From assembly GCA_040381535.1 (NCBI GenBank), contig JBEIHF010000010.1, positions 1 to 63,611 on the forward strand: a DNA stretch of 63,611 nt. Direction: 5' to 3'. Positions 8,302-18,349 of this stretch are shown piece after piece (the stretch's first letter is position 1; the number at the start of each line of letters is the position of its first letter). The stretch is from Micavibrio_A sp040381535 (lineage in GTDB: Bacteria > Pseudomonadota > Alphaproteobacteria > Micavibrionales > Micavibrionaceae). Below the pieces are notes generated by a model. That model did no database searches, was not told the origin of the DNA, and saw only the letters and a program-made list of their open reading frames with translations. The position numbers were made by a program, and so were the translations under genes.

Positions 8302-9228
8302 TTACTGTACTTGTACCGGCGTTACGGGAACAAATTCCGGCTGCGGCGCGATCAACGTAACTTCCACTTTGCGTTTTTCCACGCCTGCTTGTGTCGCGTT
8401 GGCAGACGAAGAAATGAAGGGCTTCAGTTTCGCTTCGGTTACACCTTTGGCAACCAGCGCGTCACGCACCGCGGCAACGCGGGCATTGACTAGGTTGGTG
8501 GCAAATTCACCTTGCGTCGTCGCAAAGCCCGTGAGCGACGCCGTGTAGGAAGCGTTTTCAGGCGCTTTCAAAAACTGTGCGATATACTCGATCGTGTTCG
8601 CCGAAGCGGGATCAGGAATGTTGCTGTTCTGGGCGAACTCTACATTGTAAGCCTGCGGCATGGCTGTTGCGGCAACACCGGCGGCGGGCATCATCAAAGA
8701 TGCCATCGATTGTTCGAACGTGCCTTTGCATTCGGCATAGTGTGCTTCATCCACGGCTTCTTCAGCGCGTTCCAGCCAGCAATCAAAGCTTGTTTGCGCT
8801 TTGGCCAATGCCTGCTGGTTCTCGGGATATTTTTGTTCTTTCAATGCCGTGATCAGCTCGGAGCGCGCCTTGTTCAATTCCGTCGCCTGCTCGCTTGTCA
8901 CATCGAAATTGGAAACTTTGCTCGGTATGACGATCGTGCCTTTGGAAGCGGTCAACGCTTTTTGCGTGTACATTTTCGCGGCTTTGTAATCGAAAGCTTT
9001 GTCATTCTCAAATCGCGCCATTTCATAGTAGTCGCGTGCGAGATAATCGTTGAGTGGAGCCGCGATACCGGCGGCGGGCTGAATGTCTTGCGGCTGCGTA
9101 TATGCGGCCACGGTGGTGTTTTTGGATTTCATCGCCTCGTCTAGGCTGGCCATGTCTTCGCTGTAGTGGCCGCAAGCGCCGAGTGCGAGGGCCAAAGTGA
9201 TAGCGGCAAATGTCGAAATATTTTTCAT
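8302..9228 (-). CDS. OmpA-family lipoprotein
   Basis: The 308-residue product starts with a lipoprotein signal (MKNISTFAAITLALALGAC, Cys ~19). The middle (~60-190) is helical and Ala/Glu-rich. The C-terminal ~110 residues resemble the OmpA peptidoglycan-binding fold: YNVEFAQNSNIPDPASANTI, LTGFATTQGEF, NARVAAVRDALVAKGV. A typical role is anchoring the outer membrane to peptidoglycan. The OmpA signature NxxLSxxRA is present in loose form (NLVNARVAAVRDAL). I chose the ATG at 9228 over 9237 because AAGGG lies at a suitable distance upstream of it. Confidence 0.75.
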   Translation of the reverse strand: MKNISTFAAITLALALGACGHYSEDMASLDEAMKSKNTTVAAYTQPQDIQPAAGIAAPLNDYLARDYYEMARFENDKAFDYKAAKMYTQKALTASKGTIVIPSKVSNFDVTSEQATELNKARSELITALKEQKYPENQQALAKAQTSFDCWLERAEEAVDEAHYAECKGTFEQSMASLMMPAAGVAATAMPQAYNVEFAQNSNIPDPASANTIEYIAQFLKAPENASYTASLTGFATTQGEFATNLVNARVAAVRDALVAKGVTEAKLKPFISSSANATQAGVEKRKVEVTLIAPQPEFVPVTPVQVQ

Positions 9229-9471
9229 CGGATACATACCCTTTGTAAAAGAATTTTTTATAACTACTATGTATTATTGAAAATGACAAGCATTCTTATA
9301 GGTAAAGGGTAAGCCAATTCGCCCCACTTGCCTAGAGTTTCCCAAATAGACAGGAATTTCAAAGACTAACAGGCACGGCGCAAAACGCTGATTTCTCTAT
9401 ACAAATCCCGTCCTTACACCTTAAAATGGAAGGATCTTAACGTCTAAAGTCCCAATAAGTTAACGCACCCC

Positions 9472-11601
9472 ATGGCTTTACCTGCCCCCGCCCCTCAATC
9501 GGCCGCCAATTCCAACAGCGGTATGAACCAAGCACGCAGTGCCATGGGCGGTGTCTTCCGCGGGGACGTTTTGCTCGCGCTCGGTATCGTCATCATCCTG
9601 ACCTTTATGTTGATCCCGATTCCCACGTTCTTGTTGGACATGGGATTGGCGCTGTCGATTCTGTTTTCGATTTTCATTTTGATGCTGACACTGGCCATTC
9701 GCAAGCCTCTGGAATTCTCAACCTTTCCCACCGTGCTTTTGATTTCCACCGCATTGCGTTTGGGTTTAAACATCGCGGCCACGCGCTTGATTCTGGCACA
9801 CGGTCATGAAGGAACCGATTCCGCGGGCGCAATCATTCAGGCCTTCGGCGGATTGATTATTTCGGGAAGCTATATCGTCGGCGGTATCGTCTTTGCCATT
9901 CTCGTCATCGTCAACTTCGTCGTCATCACCAAAGGCTCGGGCCGTATCGCCGAAGTCGCGGCACGTTTCTCCTTAGATGCCATGCCCGGAAAACAAATGG
10001 CGATCGATTCTGATTTGTCGTCGGGCCTTATCACCGAAGAAGAGGCGAAAATGCGCCGCAAAGAGCTGGAGCAGGAAAGCGGATTCTTCGGGGCCATGGA
10101 CGGCGCGGCGAAATTCGTGCGCGGCGATGCCATCGCCGCCTTGCTCATCGTGTTCATCAATATCATCGGCGGTATCATTATCGGAACGGTGCAAGAAGGC
10201 ATGCCAATAGGCGAAGCCGCGGCGACATACACCGTGCTCACCATCGGCGAAGGTCTGGTTTCCCAAATTCCGGCGCTGATAGTCTCCATCTCCGCGGGTC
10301 TTCTCGTTTCCAAAGCAAATGTTGAAGGCACGGCCGATCAAGCGCTGCTCGATCAATTCTCGCGCCACCCCAAAGCCATGGCGATGTCCGCAGGCTTGAT
10401 GCTTGTTATAGCGCTTGTCCCCGATGTTCCCTTTATACCGTTTGCATTTCTCGCCGCCGTGTTCGGCGGTCTCGCCTATGTTTCATGGCAACGGCAGGTG
10501 GTCGAAAAAGAAACGCAGGCGCAGGCGCTGCTCCCCAAACCCGGATCGCCCGGCGCACGTCCGGCGGAAGAACCGATCTCCAAAGCGCTCGCGATGGATA
10601 TCATACGCCTCGAACTCGGATACGGTTTGCTTTCTCTTGTGCAAGGCGAAGGCGGTAACAAACTCACTGATCAAATCAAAGGTCTACGCCGACAACTCGC
10701 GGAAGATATGGGTTACGTTCTGCCCGCCGTGCGTATTCAAGATAACCTGCAACTTCCCGCCAACGCCTATAACGTGAAGGTGAAGGAAATCGAAGCGGGC
10801 CGTGGCGAAGTACGTGCAGGTATGTTGATGGCGATGGACCCTACGGGCTCGCCTATCACGCTCCCCGGTGAAAACACGGTGGAGCCAACATTCGGTTTGC
10901 CAGCCATGTGGATTGACGAACAATACCGTGAAGAAGCGCACTTCAAAGGCTACACCGTTGTCGATGCGCCGACCGTCATCACCACGCACATCACAGAACT
11001 CGTCAAAGATAATATGGCGGATCTTTTGTCTTATGCCGAAACGCAAAAACTTTTGGACGAACTGCCCAAGGAATATCAAAAGCTCGTCGCCGATGTTATA
11101 CCCGCGCACATGACCGTGGGCGGCTTACAACGTATCTTACAAAACCTTGTGTCCGAACGCGTGTCGGTGCGCGATCTTCCCACCATCCTTGAAGGCATTT
11201 CCGAAGCGGGTGCGTACACGAAGAACATTGCCTACATCACCGAGCATGTGCGCTCACGCCTCGCCCGCCAGATATGTGATATGAACACAAGTTCTGCGGG
11301 CTTCCTGCCCTTGCTAACTCTTTCCCCCGAATGGGAACAGGCGTTCAGTGAATCTCTTCTTGGGGATGGTGAGGACCGCCAGCTCGCGATGGCGCCAACG
11401 CAATTGCAAAACTTCATCTCTTCCGTGCGCGATGCGTATGAGAAATTTTTGCAGATGGGTGAAACGCCTGTTTTGCTCACCTCGCCCACCATTCGGCCGT
11501 TTGTGCGTTCGGTGATCGAACGCTTCCGCCCGCAGACCATCGTCATGTCGCAAAATGAAATCCACCCCAAAGCGAAGATCAGAACGCTTGGTCAGGTTTA
11601 A
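9472..11601 (+). CDS. flhA: Flagellar export gate protein FlhA
   Basis: FlhA is the main export-gate component of the flagellar type III secretion system. The 709 residues include eight predicted membrane helices in the first ~345, then a large cytoplasmic domain that docks chaperone-substrate complexes. The FHIPEP family regions are clear: MGLALSILFSIFILMLTL, FPTVLLISTALRLGLNIAATR and ARFSLDAMPGKQMAID. It stands alone, 234 bp after the preceding divergent gene, with a small membrane-protein gene directly behind it. Confidence 0.97.
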   Translation: MALPAPAPQSAANSNSGMNQARSAMGGVFRGDVLLALGIVIILTFMLIPIPTFLLDMGLALSILFSIFILMLTLAIRKPLEFSTFPTVLLISTALRLGLNIAATRLILAHGHEGTDSAGAIIQAFGGLIISGSYIVGGIVFAILVIVNFVVITKGSGRIAEVAARFSLDAMPGKQMAIDSDLSSGLITEEEAKMRRKELEQESGFFGAMDGAAKFVRGDAIAALLIVFINIIGGIIIGTVQEGMPIGEAAATYTVLTIGEGLVSQIPALIVSISAGLLVSKANVEGTADQALLDQFSRHPKAMAMSAGLMLVIALVPDVPFIPFAFLAAVFGGLAYVSWQRQVVEKETQAQALLPKPGSPGARPAEEPISKALAMDIIRLELGYGLLSLVQGEGGNKLTDQIKGLRRQLAEDMGYVLPAVRIQDNLQLPANAYNVKVKEIEAGRGEVRAGMLMAMDPTGSPITLPGENTVEPTFGLPAMWIDEQYREEAHFKGYTVVDAPTVITTHITELVKDNMADLLSYAETQKLLDELPKEYQKLVADVIPAHMTVGGLQRILQNLVSERVSVRDLPTILEGISEAGAYTKNIAYITEHVRSRLARQICDMNTSSAGFLPLLTLSPEWEQAFSESLLGDGEDRQLAMAPTQLQNFISSVRDAYEKFLQMGETPVLLTSPTIRPFVRSVIERFRPQTIVMSQNEIHPKAKIRTLGQV

Positions 11602-11610
11602 AGAACCACC

Positions 11611-11952
11611 ATGAAAATACTCATTCACTGGTTTTTGTCCGCCGTAGCCGTCTGGGTTGTATCGGAAATCGTACCGGGCTTCATCGTGGACAGCCTCGGC
11701 GCCGCCCTGATTGCCGCGGCGGTGATAGGATTGGTCAACGCCACGCTTGGATTGGTTTTAAAAGTTTTAACATTTCCGTTTACTATCCTCACGCTTGGCC
11801 TCATCTGGCTTATCATCAACGGGCTTATGCTGCTGGTCGCTGCGCAACTGGTTCCCGGTTTTGCCATCTCCGGATTTCTGGCCGCGTTCTTCGGCGCCAT
11901 CTTGCTCAGCATCGTGAACATGATCCTGCGTGCCTTGTTCGAAAAGGAATGA
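11611..11952 (+). CDS. Four-helix membrane protein, phage holin family 4-like
   Basis: The 113-residue protein is almost entirely membrane: about four hydrophobic helices separated by short turns, with the pattern VWVVSEIVPGFIVDS, ALIAAAVIGLVNATLG, TLGLIWLIINGLMLLV and VPGFAISGFLAAFFGAI. This matches the 'mycobacterial 4-TMS phage holin' superfamily (Pfam Phage_holin_4_2), which is common in bacterial chromosomes and usually not phage-derived. It follows flhA by 9 bp and may be co-transcribed. Function is unknown. Confidence 0.8.
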   Translation: MKILIHWFLSAVAVWVVSEIVPGFIVDSLGAALIAAAVIGLVNATLGLVLKVLTFPFTILTLGLIWLIINGLMLLVAAQLVPGFAISGFLAAFFGAILLSIVNMILRALFEKE

Positions 11953-12015
11953 GGCCATCGATCAGGCCCACCCACTGATTTGATTTTAAAAAGCCCGAAA
12001 TGGTAAACTATCGGC

Positions 12016-13002
12016 ATGGGTTCGCTTAAAGGGGAATTTAAGGGATACGTCCTAATTAGGCCTACGCCTGATGAAATGGCGCTTCTGGACGGAAGAAAGG
12101 GGTTGGAGTATTCCAGCTTCTTCCGCGATGTCAAGAACAGCGGGGTCATCAATCCAAACCATTATGCTTTCTGGCGTAAAACTACGGATGATTTCAGCAA
12201 CGCCATCAAATCACGCAAACAATACGCAACGGACGACCCAGTGTTTGAAGGGGGCGTTTTGAAAAGCAATTCGGTCTATCACGCAAGGCTTGTCGGTTTG
12301 GCAAAAGAAGATTTCAATGAACGCCAGTATCTGGCCATGAATTTTCACAACGTCAATGTCGATGCAAACGGTTTTTTTTCTGCGATACTGAGCTGCCCTA
12401 TAAAATGGAATCTAGCGCATATTCAACAGCGGATAAAAGAGCGCCACGGCACACCGCTGGAAGAAAACACCAACGTATTTGCCCACCATAACGCCATGGC
12501 ACTTAGCATGCTGCGTATCTTTGACGATATTAACGATGAATCGCCGATTACATATCGTCCGTTTGTTCTGCCCCATCGCGAAGGTTTGCTTTTGGGACAT
12601 ACAATTTTGCCCGAAGTGGATGCACGCAACCGTCTTGCGCTCATGGTTTCGGCCGAGAACAGGCAATTAAACCTGCAAACTTACAGATGGCTCCCCGAAA
12701 AACTTATGGTGGTAAACAGCTATATAGGGCAGCAGGAAATGACGCCTGCGCAAAAAGATTTGCACAAAAAATTGATACCCTTCAAAGGCGGCGACAAAGC
12801 CAAAGGATTCTGGCTGGAACTAGATACCATTGATCAGGTGCGCCATTCACCCTCTTTTGACAAGCACCCCGAGGCCAGGAATTATGCGGTCACTTATCTT
12901 GCGCTGGAAGAAATCATGCATTCCGATGCATGGAGCAATACGGTCAAGATGCCTGAAAATTTTGTTCCGCCCCATCTCAAACGGAACTGGGGACCAAGTT
13001 AA
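12016..13002 (+). CDS. Hypothetical protein
   Basis: I do not recognise this 328-residue protein. It has no signal peptide and no membrane helix, and it looks like a soluble cytoplasmic protein. Notable stretches are a His-rich segment (NVFAHHNAMALSMLRIFDDI) in the middle and a proline-rich end (PENFVPPHLKRNWGPS). Codon use resembles its neighbours. It lies between flhA and flhF but faces no obvious partner gene. Confidence 0.55.
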   Translation: MGSLKGEFKGYVLIRPTPDEMALLDGRKGLEYSSFFRDVKNSGVINPNHYAFWRKTTDDFSNAIKSRKQYATDDPVFEGGVLKSNSVYHARLVGLAKEDFNERQYLAMNFHNVNVDANGFFSAILSCPIKWNLAHIQQRIKERHGTPLEENTNVFAHHNAMALSMLRIFDDINDESPITYRPFVLPHREGLLLGHTILPEVDARNRLALMVSAENRQLNLQTYRWLPEKLMVVNSYIGQQEMTPAQKDLHKKLIPFKGGDKAKGFWLELDTIDQVRHSPSFDKHPEARNYAVTYLALEEIMHSDAWSNTVKMPENFVPPHLKRNWGPS

Positions 13003-13012
13003 GTCACCAACT

Positions 13013-13339
13013 TCAAGAAAACTGCATTTCCATGACGGTGATGGGCACCAATGCCGCCCACATGATATTTTGCGCCAATCTGGGGCCGTTGAAAGCATTC
13101 GCTAGTCGCTTGCCGAAATTCGGCCCCCTGCTCCCCGCCACTTCAAAACCGTTGAACATCACAAGGCCCGAAGCAAAACCCGCAATACTAAAATATATGT
13201 CCATGTTTTTGGGGTCTATCGAAGACGCAACCATCGCCGTGCCGACAGGCACCACACCCGCCACCAAGGTTGCCGCGCGAAACGCCTGGCGCAACACCCA
13301 CGGGAATCTTTTCTGGTCAGGTTCGTTTATATCGGACAT
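13013..13339 (-). CDS. Small hypothetical membrane protein
   Basis: The 108-residue product has a charged N-terminus (SDINEPDQKRFPW) and about three hydrophobic stretches: residues ~22-42, ~49-68 and ~90-106. Family not recognised. It is convergent with the gene at 12016-13002, with an 11-bp gap, and divergent from flhF. Confidence 0.5.
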   Translation of the reverse strand: MSDINEPDQKRFPWVLRQAFRAATLVAGVVPVGTAMVASSIDPKNMDIYFSIAGFASGLVMFNGFEVAGSRGPNFGKRLANAFNGPRLAQNIMWAALVPITVMEMQFS

Positions 13340-13520
13340 AGCACACTCTTATTACCCCTAGTTTTCTAAGAGACGCTACAAAAACTGGCAAGAAAAACCG
13401 CTAAATCCCACCGTGTACAAGCCTTTTCGGCGGTATAGACATAACTTCAAATTGCCTTTACGCTGGGCTATACTGATTCCCAAGACGTACGTTTCATCGA
13501 ACCTAGGTATAATTCCTGCC

Positions 13521-14540
13521 ATGCGGCTTAAATCGTTCACGGCCAACACTATGAAAGATGCCATGCAAATGATCCGCGAAACGCTCGGCGAAGACGCCAT
13601 CATTGTCTCAACACAAGAAATGGTCGGCGGCAAAGGCGTGCGCGTGACCGCCGCCATAGACAAAGATACCGAAGCTACCATGCCCAAACAGGCTTCCGAT
13701 GCCGCGCTTCAGGATTGGCAATATCAAGATGACGACGACGAAGCCACGGTCGTGGAAGAAATCACCGAAGTCATGCTCCGCCACGCCGTCCCCGATGAAG
13801 TTCTGGATTCGGTCGTCGGCGCTGTCAATATCATGGGGCTTACGGAAACGCGCAACGCATTGTTTGCCGCACTTCAAAATTTGTTTGTGTTCAAACCGCT
13901 TCCGACGAAACACTATGGCCACCCACTCCTTCTGGTCGGCCCTCCCGGTGCAGGCAAAACGCTGTGCGCCGCGAAGATAGCCGCACGCGGCGCCTTGAAC
14001 GGAATCAAAATGGCCGTCATCACGACCGACACGGTGCGCGCAGGCGGTGTAGAGCAACTCGAAGCCTTCACGCGCCTGATGAAAATTGATTTGAAGAAAG
14101 CCGCCTCGCCCAAAGAATTGCGCGACCGCATCGCCGAAGCCCAAGCCGCAGGCGCGGACCAGATCGTTATCGACACGGCAGGAATCAATCCGTTCGAACC
14201 TGAATCCGTGAAAGTCATCGCCCGTCTCATTGGCTCTGCGGAATGTGATCCTATTTTGGTTATCCCCGCAGGCATCGACGCCGATGAATCGGGAGAGATC
14301 GCCCGCGTGTTCGCAACCATCGGCGCAAAGGCGATGATCCCCACCCGCGTGGATGTGGCCCGCCGCCTCGGATCGGTGCTTTCGGCCGCACACTATGGTG
14401 GCCTCGTTCTTGCAGAAGTGTCTAATACGGCCAAGGTGGCAGACGGGCTTTCCCCGCTGTCCGCCAAACGCATGACCCAATTGTTGATGCCGCGGGCAGA
14501 AGCCGCGGAAGGTATCGCCAACGCCAGAAAAGCAGGTTAG
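13521..14540 (+). CDS. flhF: Flagellar biosynthesis GTPase FlhF
   Basis: FlhF is an SRP-type GTPase that marks the pole for flagellar assembly. The frame opens upstream at 13413, but family alignment starts at MRLKSFTANTMKDAMQ, so ATG 13521 (339 residues) is preferred. The NG domain shows the P-loop GPPGAGKT (~140), TTDTVRAGGVEQL (~175) and DTAG (~218). The typical long basic/acidic B-domain is reduced, as is common in alphaproteobacteria. flhG follows 5 bp later. Confidence 0.92.
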   Translation: MRLKSFTANTMKDAMQMIRETLGEDAIIVSTQEMVGGKGVRVTAAIDKDTEATMPKQASDAALQDWQYQDDDDEATVVEEITEVMLRHAVPDEVLDSVVGAVNIMGLTETRNALFAALQNLFVFKPLPTKHYGHPLLLVGPPGAGKTLCAAKIAARGALNGIKMAVITTDTVRAGGVEQLEAFTRLMKIDLKKAASPKELRDRIAEAQAAGADQIVIDTAGINPFEPESVKVIARLIGSAECDPILVIPAGIDADESGEIARVFATIGAKAMIPTRVDVARRLGSVLSAAHYGGLVLAEVSNTAKVADGLSPLSAKRMTQLLMPRAEAAEGIANARKAG

Positions 14541-14545
14541 AATCC

Positions 14546-15385
14546 ATGTCAGACATGACACTAGACACGAAACCAAACGATCCGCAGACCGCCCCGCCCA
14601 TCTTCCGCCGCGGGACAAACATCGTGGCCGTTGCTTCGGGCAAAGGCGGTGTCGGCAAAACTTGGTTTTCGATAACATTGTCACATGCCCTCGCCAAGGC
14701 GGGCAAAAAAGTCCTGTTGTTCGATGGCGATCTTGGCCTCGCTAATGTGGACGTCCAGCTGGGCCTGATGCCCAAACGCGATTTGAACGATGTCATCCGC
14801 GGCCGCTTGGGTCTTGATAAAGTCACCCAAAGATATGAAGAAGGCGGTTTCGATATCGTCGCCGGACGTTCGGGACAAGCATCCCTTTCCGCACTTCCTT
14901 CGCAACGCCTTACTCTGCTGCGCGATCAATTGCTTGAAGTCGCAAATTCCTACGATGTTGTCATTCTCGATCTCGGCGCGGGCGTTGACCGGACCGTGCG
15001 CATGTTCTCCGCCACCGCGACAAAAACATTGCTCGTCGCGACCGATGAACCAACATCCCTCACCGATGCTTACGCGTTTATCAAACTCGGTTCCGCCGCG
15101 GGCATGTCCAAACATATTTCGATCGTCATCAATCAGGCCTCATCCATCACCGAAGGCGAGCGCACCTATAAGACGCTCCTAAAGGCTTGCGAAAACTTCC
15201 TGCGTCTTACGCCCCCGCTCGCCGGCATGATCCGTTTGGATTCCCGCGTAAAGGATTCCATCCGTCACCAGACGCCGATCCTGATCCGCTCTCCCAACGC
15301 CGAAGCCGCGGAAGACGTGCAGAAAATCGCGCAAAACGTGCTGGCGGAACTGGCTATCGAAGCCAAAAAAACGGCTGCGGCCTAA
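14546..15385 (+). CDS. flhG: MinD-like ATPase FlhG (FleN)
   Basis: FlhG counts flagella by acting with FlhF. The 279-residue protein has a deviant Walker A motif KGGVGKT (~33-39), the switch DGDLGLANVDVQLGL (~65) and Walker B VVILDLGAGV (~135). The usual Asp-rich ILDTGAG is here LDLGAG. A short N-terminal extension before the P-loop includes the DQA-like region reduced to a Pro-rich linker. It overlaps no other gene and lies directly behind flhF, as in most polar flagellates. Confidence 0.93.
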   Translation: MSDMTLDTKPNDPQTAPPIFRRGTNIVAVASGKGGVGKTWFSITLSHALAKAGKKVLLFDGDLGLANVDVQLGLMPKRDLNDVIRGRLGLDKVTQRYEEGGFDIVAGRSGQASLSALPSQRLTLLRDQLLEVANSYDVVILDLGAGVDRTVRMFSATATKTLLVATDEPTSLTDAYAFIKLGSAAGMSKHISIVINQASSITEGERTYKTLLKACENFLRLTPPLAGMIRLDSRVKDSIRHQTPILIRSPNAEAAEDVQKIAQNVLAELAIEAKKTAAA

Positions 15386-15448
15386 ATTTCTTCCCTTTTA
15401 TAGTGATCTTATGTATATTATTGCTGAGCAATACCTTAAGAGTGTGTA

Positions 15449-16027
15449 GTGGAAGAGAAAACCGATTTTGAATGTGCGCTGAAAATTCGTCCTCGCCTGC
15501 ATGTTCCCCCACCGACAGTGATTTTCAATTACAAGGCTTGGGAGCCTGCGCAAATCGCAGGTATCACCAACGGCTATACCTATGCGCTTGATCTTCCCAG
15601 TGCGGGAGATGCGAACCCCGGCAGATTGATGGAAAAACCCATCAACTGGGATTCCAACGACATCAGATCGAAATTCGGTAAAAGTGTTTCAAAACTTGAA
15701 ATGCATAGAGATGCTGTACGTGACGGTCTTTATTATCTCGATAATGTTCTTCCTTCAGAAGGCCATGTTATGGGATTTTTCACACGCGACTCGCGCGCAA
15801 ACTCCATGCCTGAAATGTTGTTCGCCCGCCGTGATAATAATGGTTTGTGGTCCTACCGTCCGCCCGTGGAACGGGGTGGCTGCAACGGATCGGGCCTGCC
15901 CCGTCAGGTGGACTTCAACAAACAACCCATAACCGATATTCTCGACGCGGATTTGGGGCCGTTTAAGAAATTTCTGGGTTTTGCCTCTATTCCCTTTTCC
16001 GGCATCAGCTATTACCCACGCACCTAA
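15449..16027 (+). CDS. Hypothetical protein
   Basis: The 192-residue product starts with GTG at 15449 and matches no family that I recognise. It is soluble, without signal peptide or membrane helix. A stretch rich in Asp/Asn (FTRDSRANSMPEMLFARRDN) and a Gly/Cys segment (ERGGCNGSGLP) lie in the second half. It sits between flhG and the FliK-like gene in the same direction and may be co-transcribed. Confidence 0.5.
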   Translation: MEEKTDFECALKIRPRLHVPPPTVIFNYKAWEPAQIAGITNGYTYALDLPSAGDANPGRLMEKPINWDSNDIRSKFGKSVSKLEMHRDAVRDGLYYLDNVLPSEGHVMGFFTRDSRANSMPEMLFARRDNNGLWSYRPPVERGGCNGSGLPRQVDFNKQPITDILDADLGPFKKFLGFASIPFSGISYYPRT

Positions 16028-16064
16028 TGGTTTCCCGTTAAGCTTTTCGGCCCTATAATATGGT

Positions 16065-17921
16065 ATGGCCCCGCCCACCAACATACCGCCCGTTACCCCT
16101 GCGCCCGCGAAACCTGCGGGGCCATCGGGTCAGGTTTTGCAGGTCGTCACACTTCCCGAAGGTTTGAAAAACAACGCGCGTGCGATACGTCTCGAAGGCG
16201 AAGCGATCGGACAGAACAAGGACGGCTCCACGCGCATCAAAACTGCCGAAGGCAATATCGATGTCACCTTCCGCGGCAAACAACCGCAGGTGGACACAAA
16301 ACTGGAAGTGGAAGTGCCTGCGGGTAATCCTCCGCGCAGTATAACCGTCCGCCCCGCGCCTGTCGTGCCGCAACCTTTGCCGACCATTCCGATATTGCCG
16401 CAAACTCCGACCACACAAACGCCGGCGCCTTTGCCGACGGTGCCCACGCCGCAACCCACCAAGCCCGATAAACCGACACAGCCGACCACACAACAACCCG
16501 CACCGACGCAACCGACAACCAAGCCTGCGCCGTTGCCATCGTTACCGCCACTGACAACGGGTGATGTCGTGGAGATAGTGCCATTGCCAGGAGTGATCGC
16601 ACAAACAAAACCCGCGCCGATACACAACGCACCGTTGCCGCAAACACCTGCGCAGGACAACAATGCATCCAAACCTATTCCCAATACGGGAGCGCACATC
16701 GAAGACGGCATCGTTCAAAAACCGCAATCGGGAAACGTGAATGCGCTTTTGCAATCCTTAAAGGCGAGTCTGCATAATCTTTTGCAGCCGCCGAACTTGA
16801 ACCCGCAAACGGGCCAGACGGCTATGCCGCTTCCCGCGAACACGGTTACGGCGACGAGCATAACGCTTTTGCCAACCAGTCCTGCAACAACGCAGATTGT
16901 TATTCCCGATTTGCCGCAGACCGCGCCGTTGATTGCCAAAATCATGGCGATCACGTCGCCGACGGGACAGACGATGTATGCGACGCCCGAACCCGTTGTG
17001 ACTCAGACAGAAAATACGATCGTTCCGCAAACGCCCTCTCAAAATGTCACCGTGACGGTCACGTCGCTTACACCGCAGAACCAACCCGTCATTCCGTTGC
17101 CGCTCAACATCAACGGCGCGGTGCAGAATTTCGTTATTCAAACACCGCCGGCAACATTGCCTGTGGGCGCTCAAGTCACCTTGATGCCGATGGCGCAACA
17201 AACCATGACCGGCACAGCCATTCCTTCGATCGTGCCGCAAGCCTGGCGCGGCTTCTTGCCCTTTATGCAGGCATCAAGCACATGGCCCGCGATGGATGAT
17301 CTTTTCCAAACCTTTTTTCAGGCGACGCCACAGGCCGCGCAAATCCTGGGCCGCGCTATTCCATCCCCCGCGAACGCGCAAAGCCTCGGCCCCGCCATCA
17401 TGCTGTTCGCCGCCGCCGCGCGCGCGGGTGAATTGCAAAGCTGGATCGGCGACAAGAAACTGGAGATGATCCACAAACTTGGCAAAGACTCTCTCGTCTC
17501 GCGCCTATCATCGGAAACGGCATCACTCTCAAACAACAACGATCTGCCCGCCACGGAATGGAAGAGCCTTCCCATCCCCATGCTCTGGCAAAATGAAATT
17601 TCCAAGGTGATGTTTCATGTGCGTCAGGAACCGCAAGAGGGAAGCAAACAAGACAAAGACGGCAATACGCGCTTTATTCTCGATCTTTCCCTGCCCCGCA
17701 TGGGCGAAGTGCAGCTCGATGGAATTGTGAACGGCAAACGGCTCGATCTGATCGTCCGCACGCAAATGCCCGTAAGCTATCCAATGCAGGAAGCGATGAA
17801 GATCGCCTATGCAGGCGCGCTCGATGGTTCGGATGTGTTCGGAGAATTGTCGTTCCAGGGCGATCTGAAACAATGGATGCACGTTATAAAAGGCGATGAG
17901 AGCTTTACGGCCTCCGCCTAG
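16065..17921 (+). CDS. fliK: FliK-like flagellar hook-length control protein
   Basis: The 618-residue protein is built like FliK: a long Pro/Thr/Gln-rich, low-complexity N-terminal part (~15-370, with many TQP, PTQP and PLP runs) and a compact C-terminal domain (~530-610) with FILDLSLPRMGEVQLDGIV, KRLDLIVRTQMP and GALDGSDVFGELSFQG. This is the FliK_C pattern that switches export specificity from hook to filament. Sequence similarity is confined to that domain, so the assignment is good but not certain. Its stop overlaps that of fliJ on the other strand (CTAG). Confidence 0.8.
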   Translation: MAPPTNIPPVTPAPAKPAGPSGQVLQVVTLPEGLKNNARAIRLEGEAIGQNKDGSTRIKTAEGNIDVTFRGKQPQVDTKLEVEVPAGNPPRSITVRPAPVVPQPLPTIPILPQTPTTQTPAPLPTVPTPQPTKPDKPTQPTTQQPAPTQPTTKPAPLPSLPPLTTGDVVEIVPLPGVIAQTKPAPIHNAPLPQTPAQDNNASKPIPNTGAHIEDGIVQKPQSGNVNALLQSLKASLHNLLQPPNLNPQTGQTAMPLPANTVTATSITLLPTSPATTQIVIPDLPQTAPLIAKIMAITSPTGQTMYATPEPVVTQTENTIVPQTPSQNVTVTVTSLTPQNQPVIPLPLNINGAVQNFVIQTPPATLPVGAQVTLMPMAQQTMTGTAIPSIVPQAWRGFLPFMQASSTWPAMDDLFQTFFQATPQAAQILGRAIPSPANAQSLGPAIMLFAAAARAGELQSWIGDKKLEMIHKLGKDSLVSRLSSETASLSNNNDLPATEWKSLPIPMLWQNEISKVMFHVRQEPQEGSKQDKDGNTRFILDLSLPRMGEVQLDGIVNGKRLDLIVRTQMPVSYPMQEAMKIAYAGALDGSDVFGELSFQGDLKQWMHVIKGDESFTASA

Positions 17922-18346
17922 ACTTCTTCTTCCTTGCGGCGGAAGCCTTCGATACCCAAATCATCCATCTCTCGCGTTTCTTTATCGTTCGCTTCTTTCT
18001 TGTCGGCCTTTTCGCGTTCGGATTGAACGATCTCGATACGTTTCATATTGGCAAAGGCTTCACGCACATCGTCCTGCGCGATTTGGATGCGCACTTCCAG
18101 TTTTTGTTTTTCGATATTCATGCGCTCCAGTGAACGGTGGATGTTTTGGGAAAACCGCCCGAAATACGCATACATTTCCAGCGTGCCGTTCTGGTCAAGC
18201 ACTGCGCGTTCCGCCCTCAAACGTTCGATAAGAATGCTTTTGTTCTGCTCGATCATCTCTACCTGACGGTACAATTCGGCAAGCATCTTCTGCTTTTCAT
18301 CAACCGTGTGGCGGCGCAGTTTGATGAGGGAGAGCAGATTGGCCAT
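17918..18346 (-). CDS. fliJ: Flagellar FliJ protein
   Basis: FliJ is the coiled-coil stalk of the export ATPase and an escort protein for chaperones. The 142-residue product is one long charged helix pair (residues ~10-120) with FliJ features: an N-terminal LLSLIKLRRHTVDEKQK and heptad-like spacing. It lies 3 bp downstream of fliI, the usual partner. The last codon overlaps the end of the convergent FliK-like gene by 4 bp. Confidence 0.85.
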   Translation of the reverse strand: MANLLSLIKLRRHTVDEKQKMLAELYRQVEMIEQNKSILIERLRAERAVLDQNGTLEMYAYFGRFSQNIHRSLERMNIEKQKLEVRIQIAQDDVREAFANMKRIEIVQSEREKADKKEANDKETREMDDLGIEGFRRKEEEV

Positions 18347-18349
18347 TTA

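Noticed and set aside
9360..9471. Sigma-54 or CtrA site before flhA
   Set aside because: GGCACG is present without a fitting TTGC, and TTAA words there have wrong spacing.
11611..11952. Holin-like gene as a sign of prophage
   Set aside because: No other phage gene is nearby, and this four-helix family is common in bacterial chromosomes.
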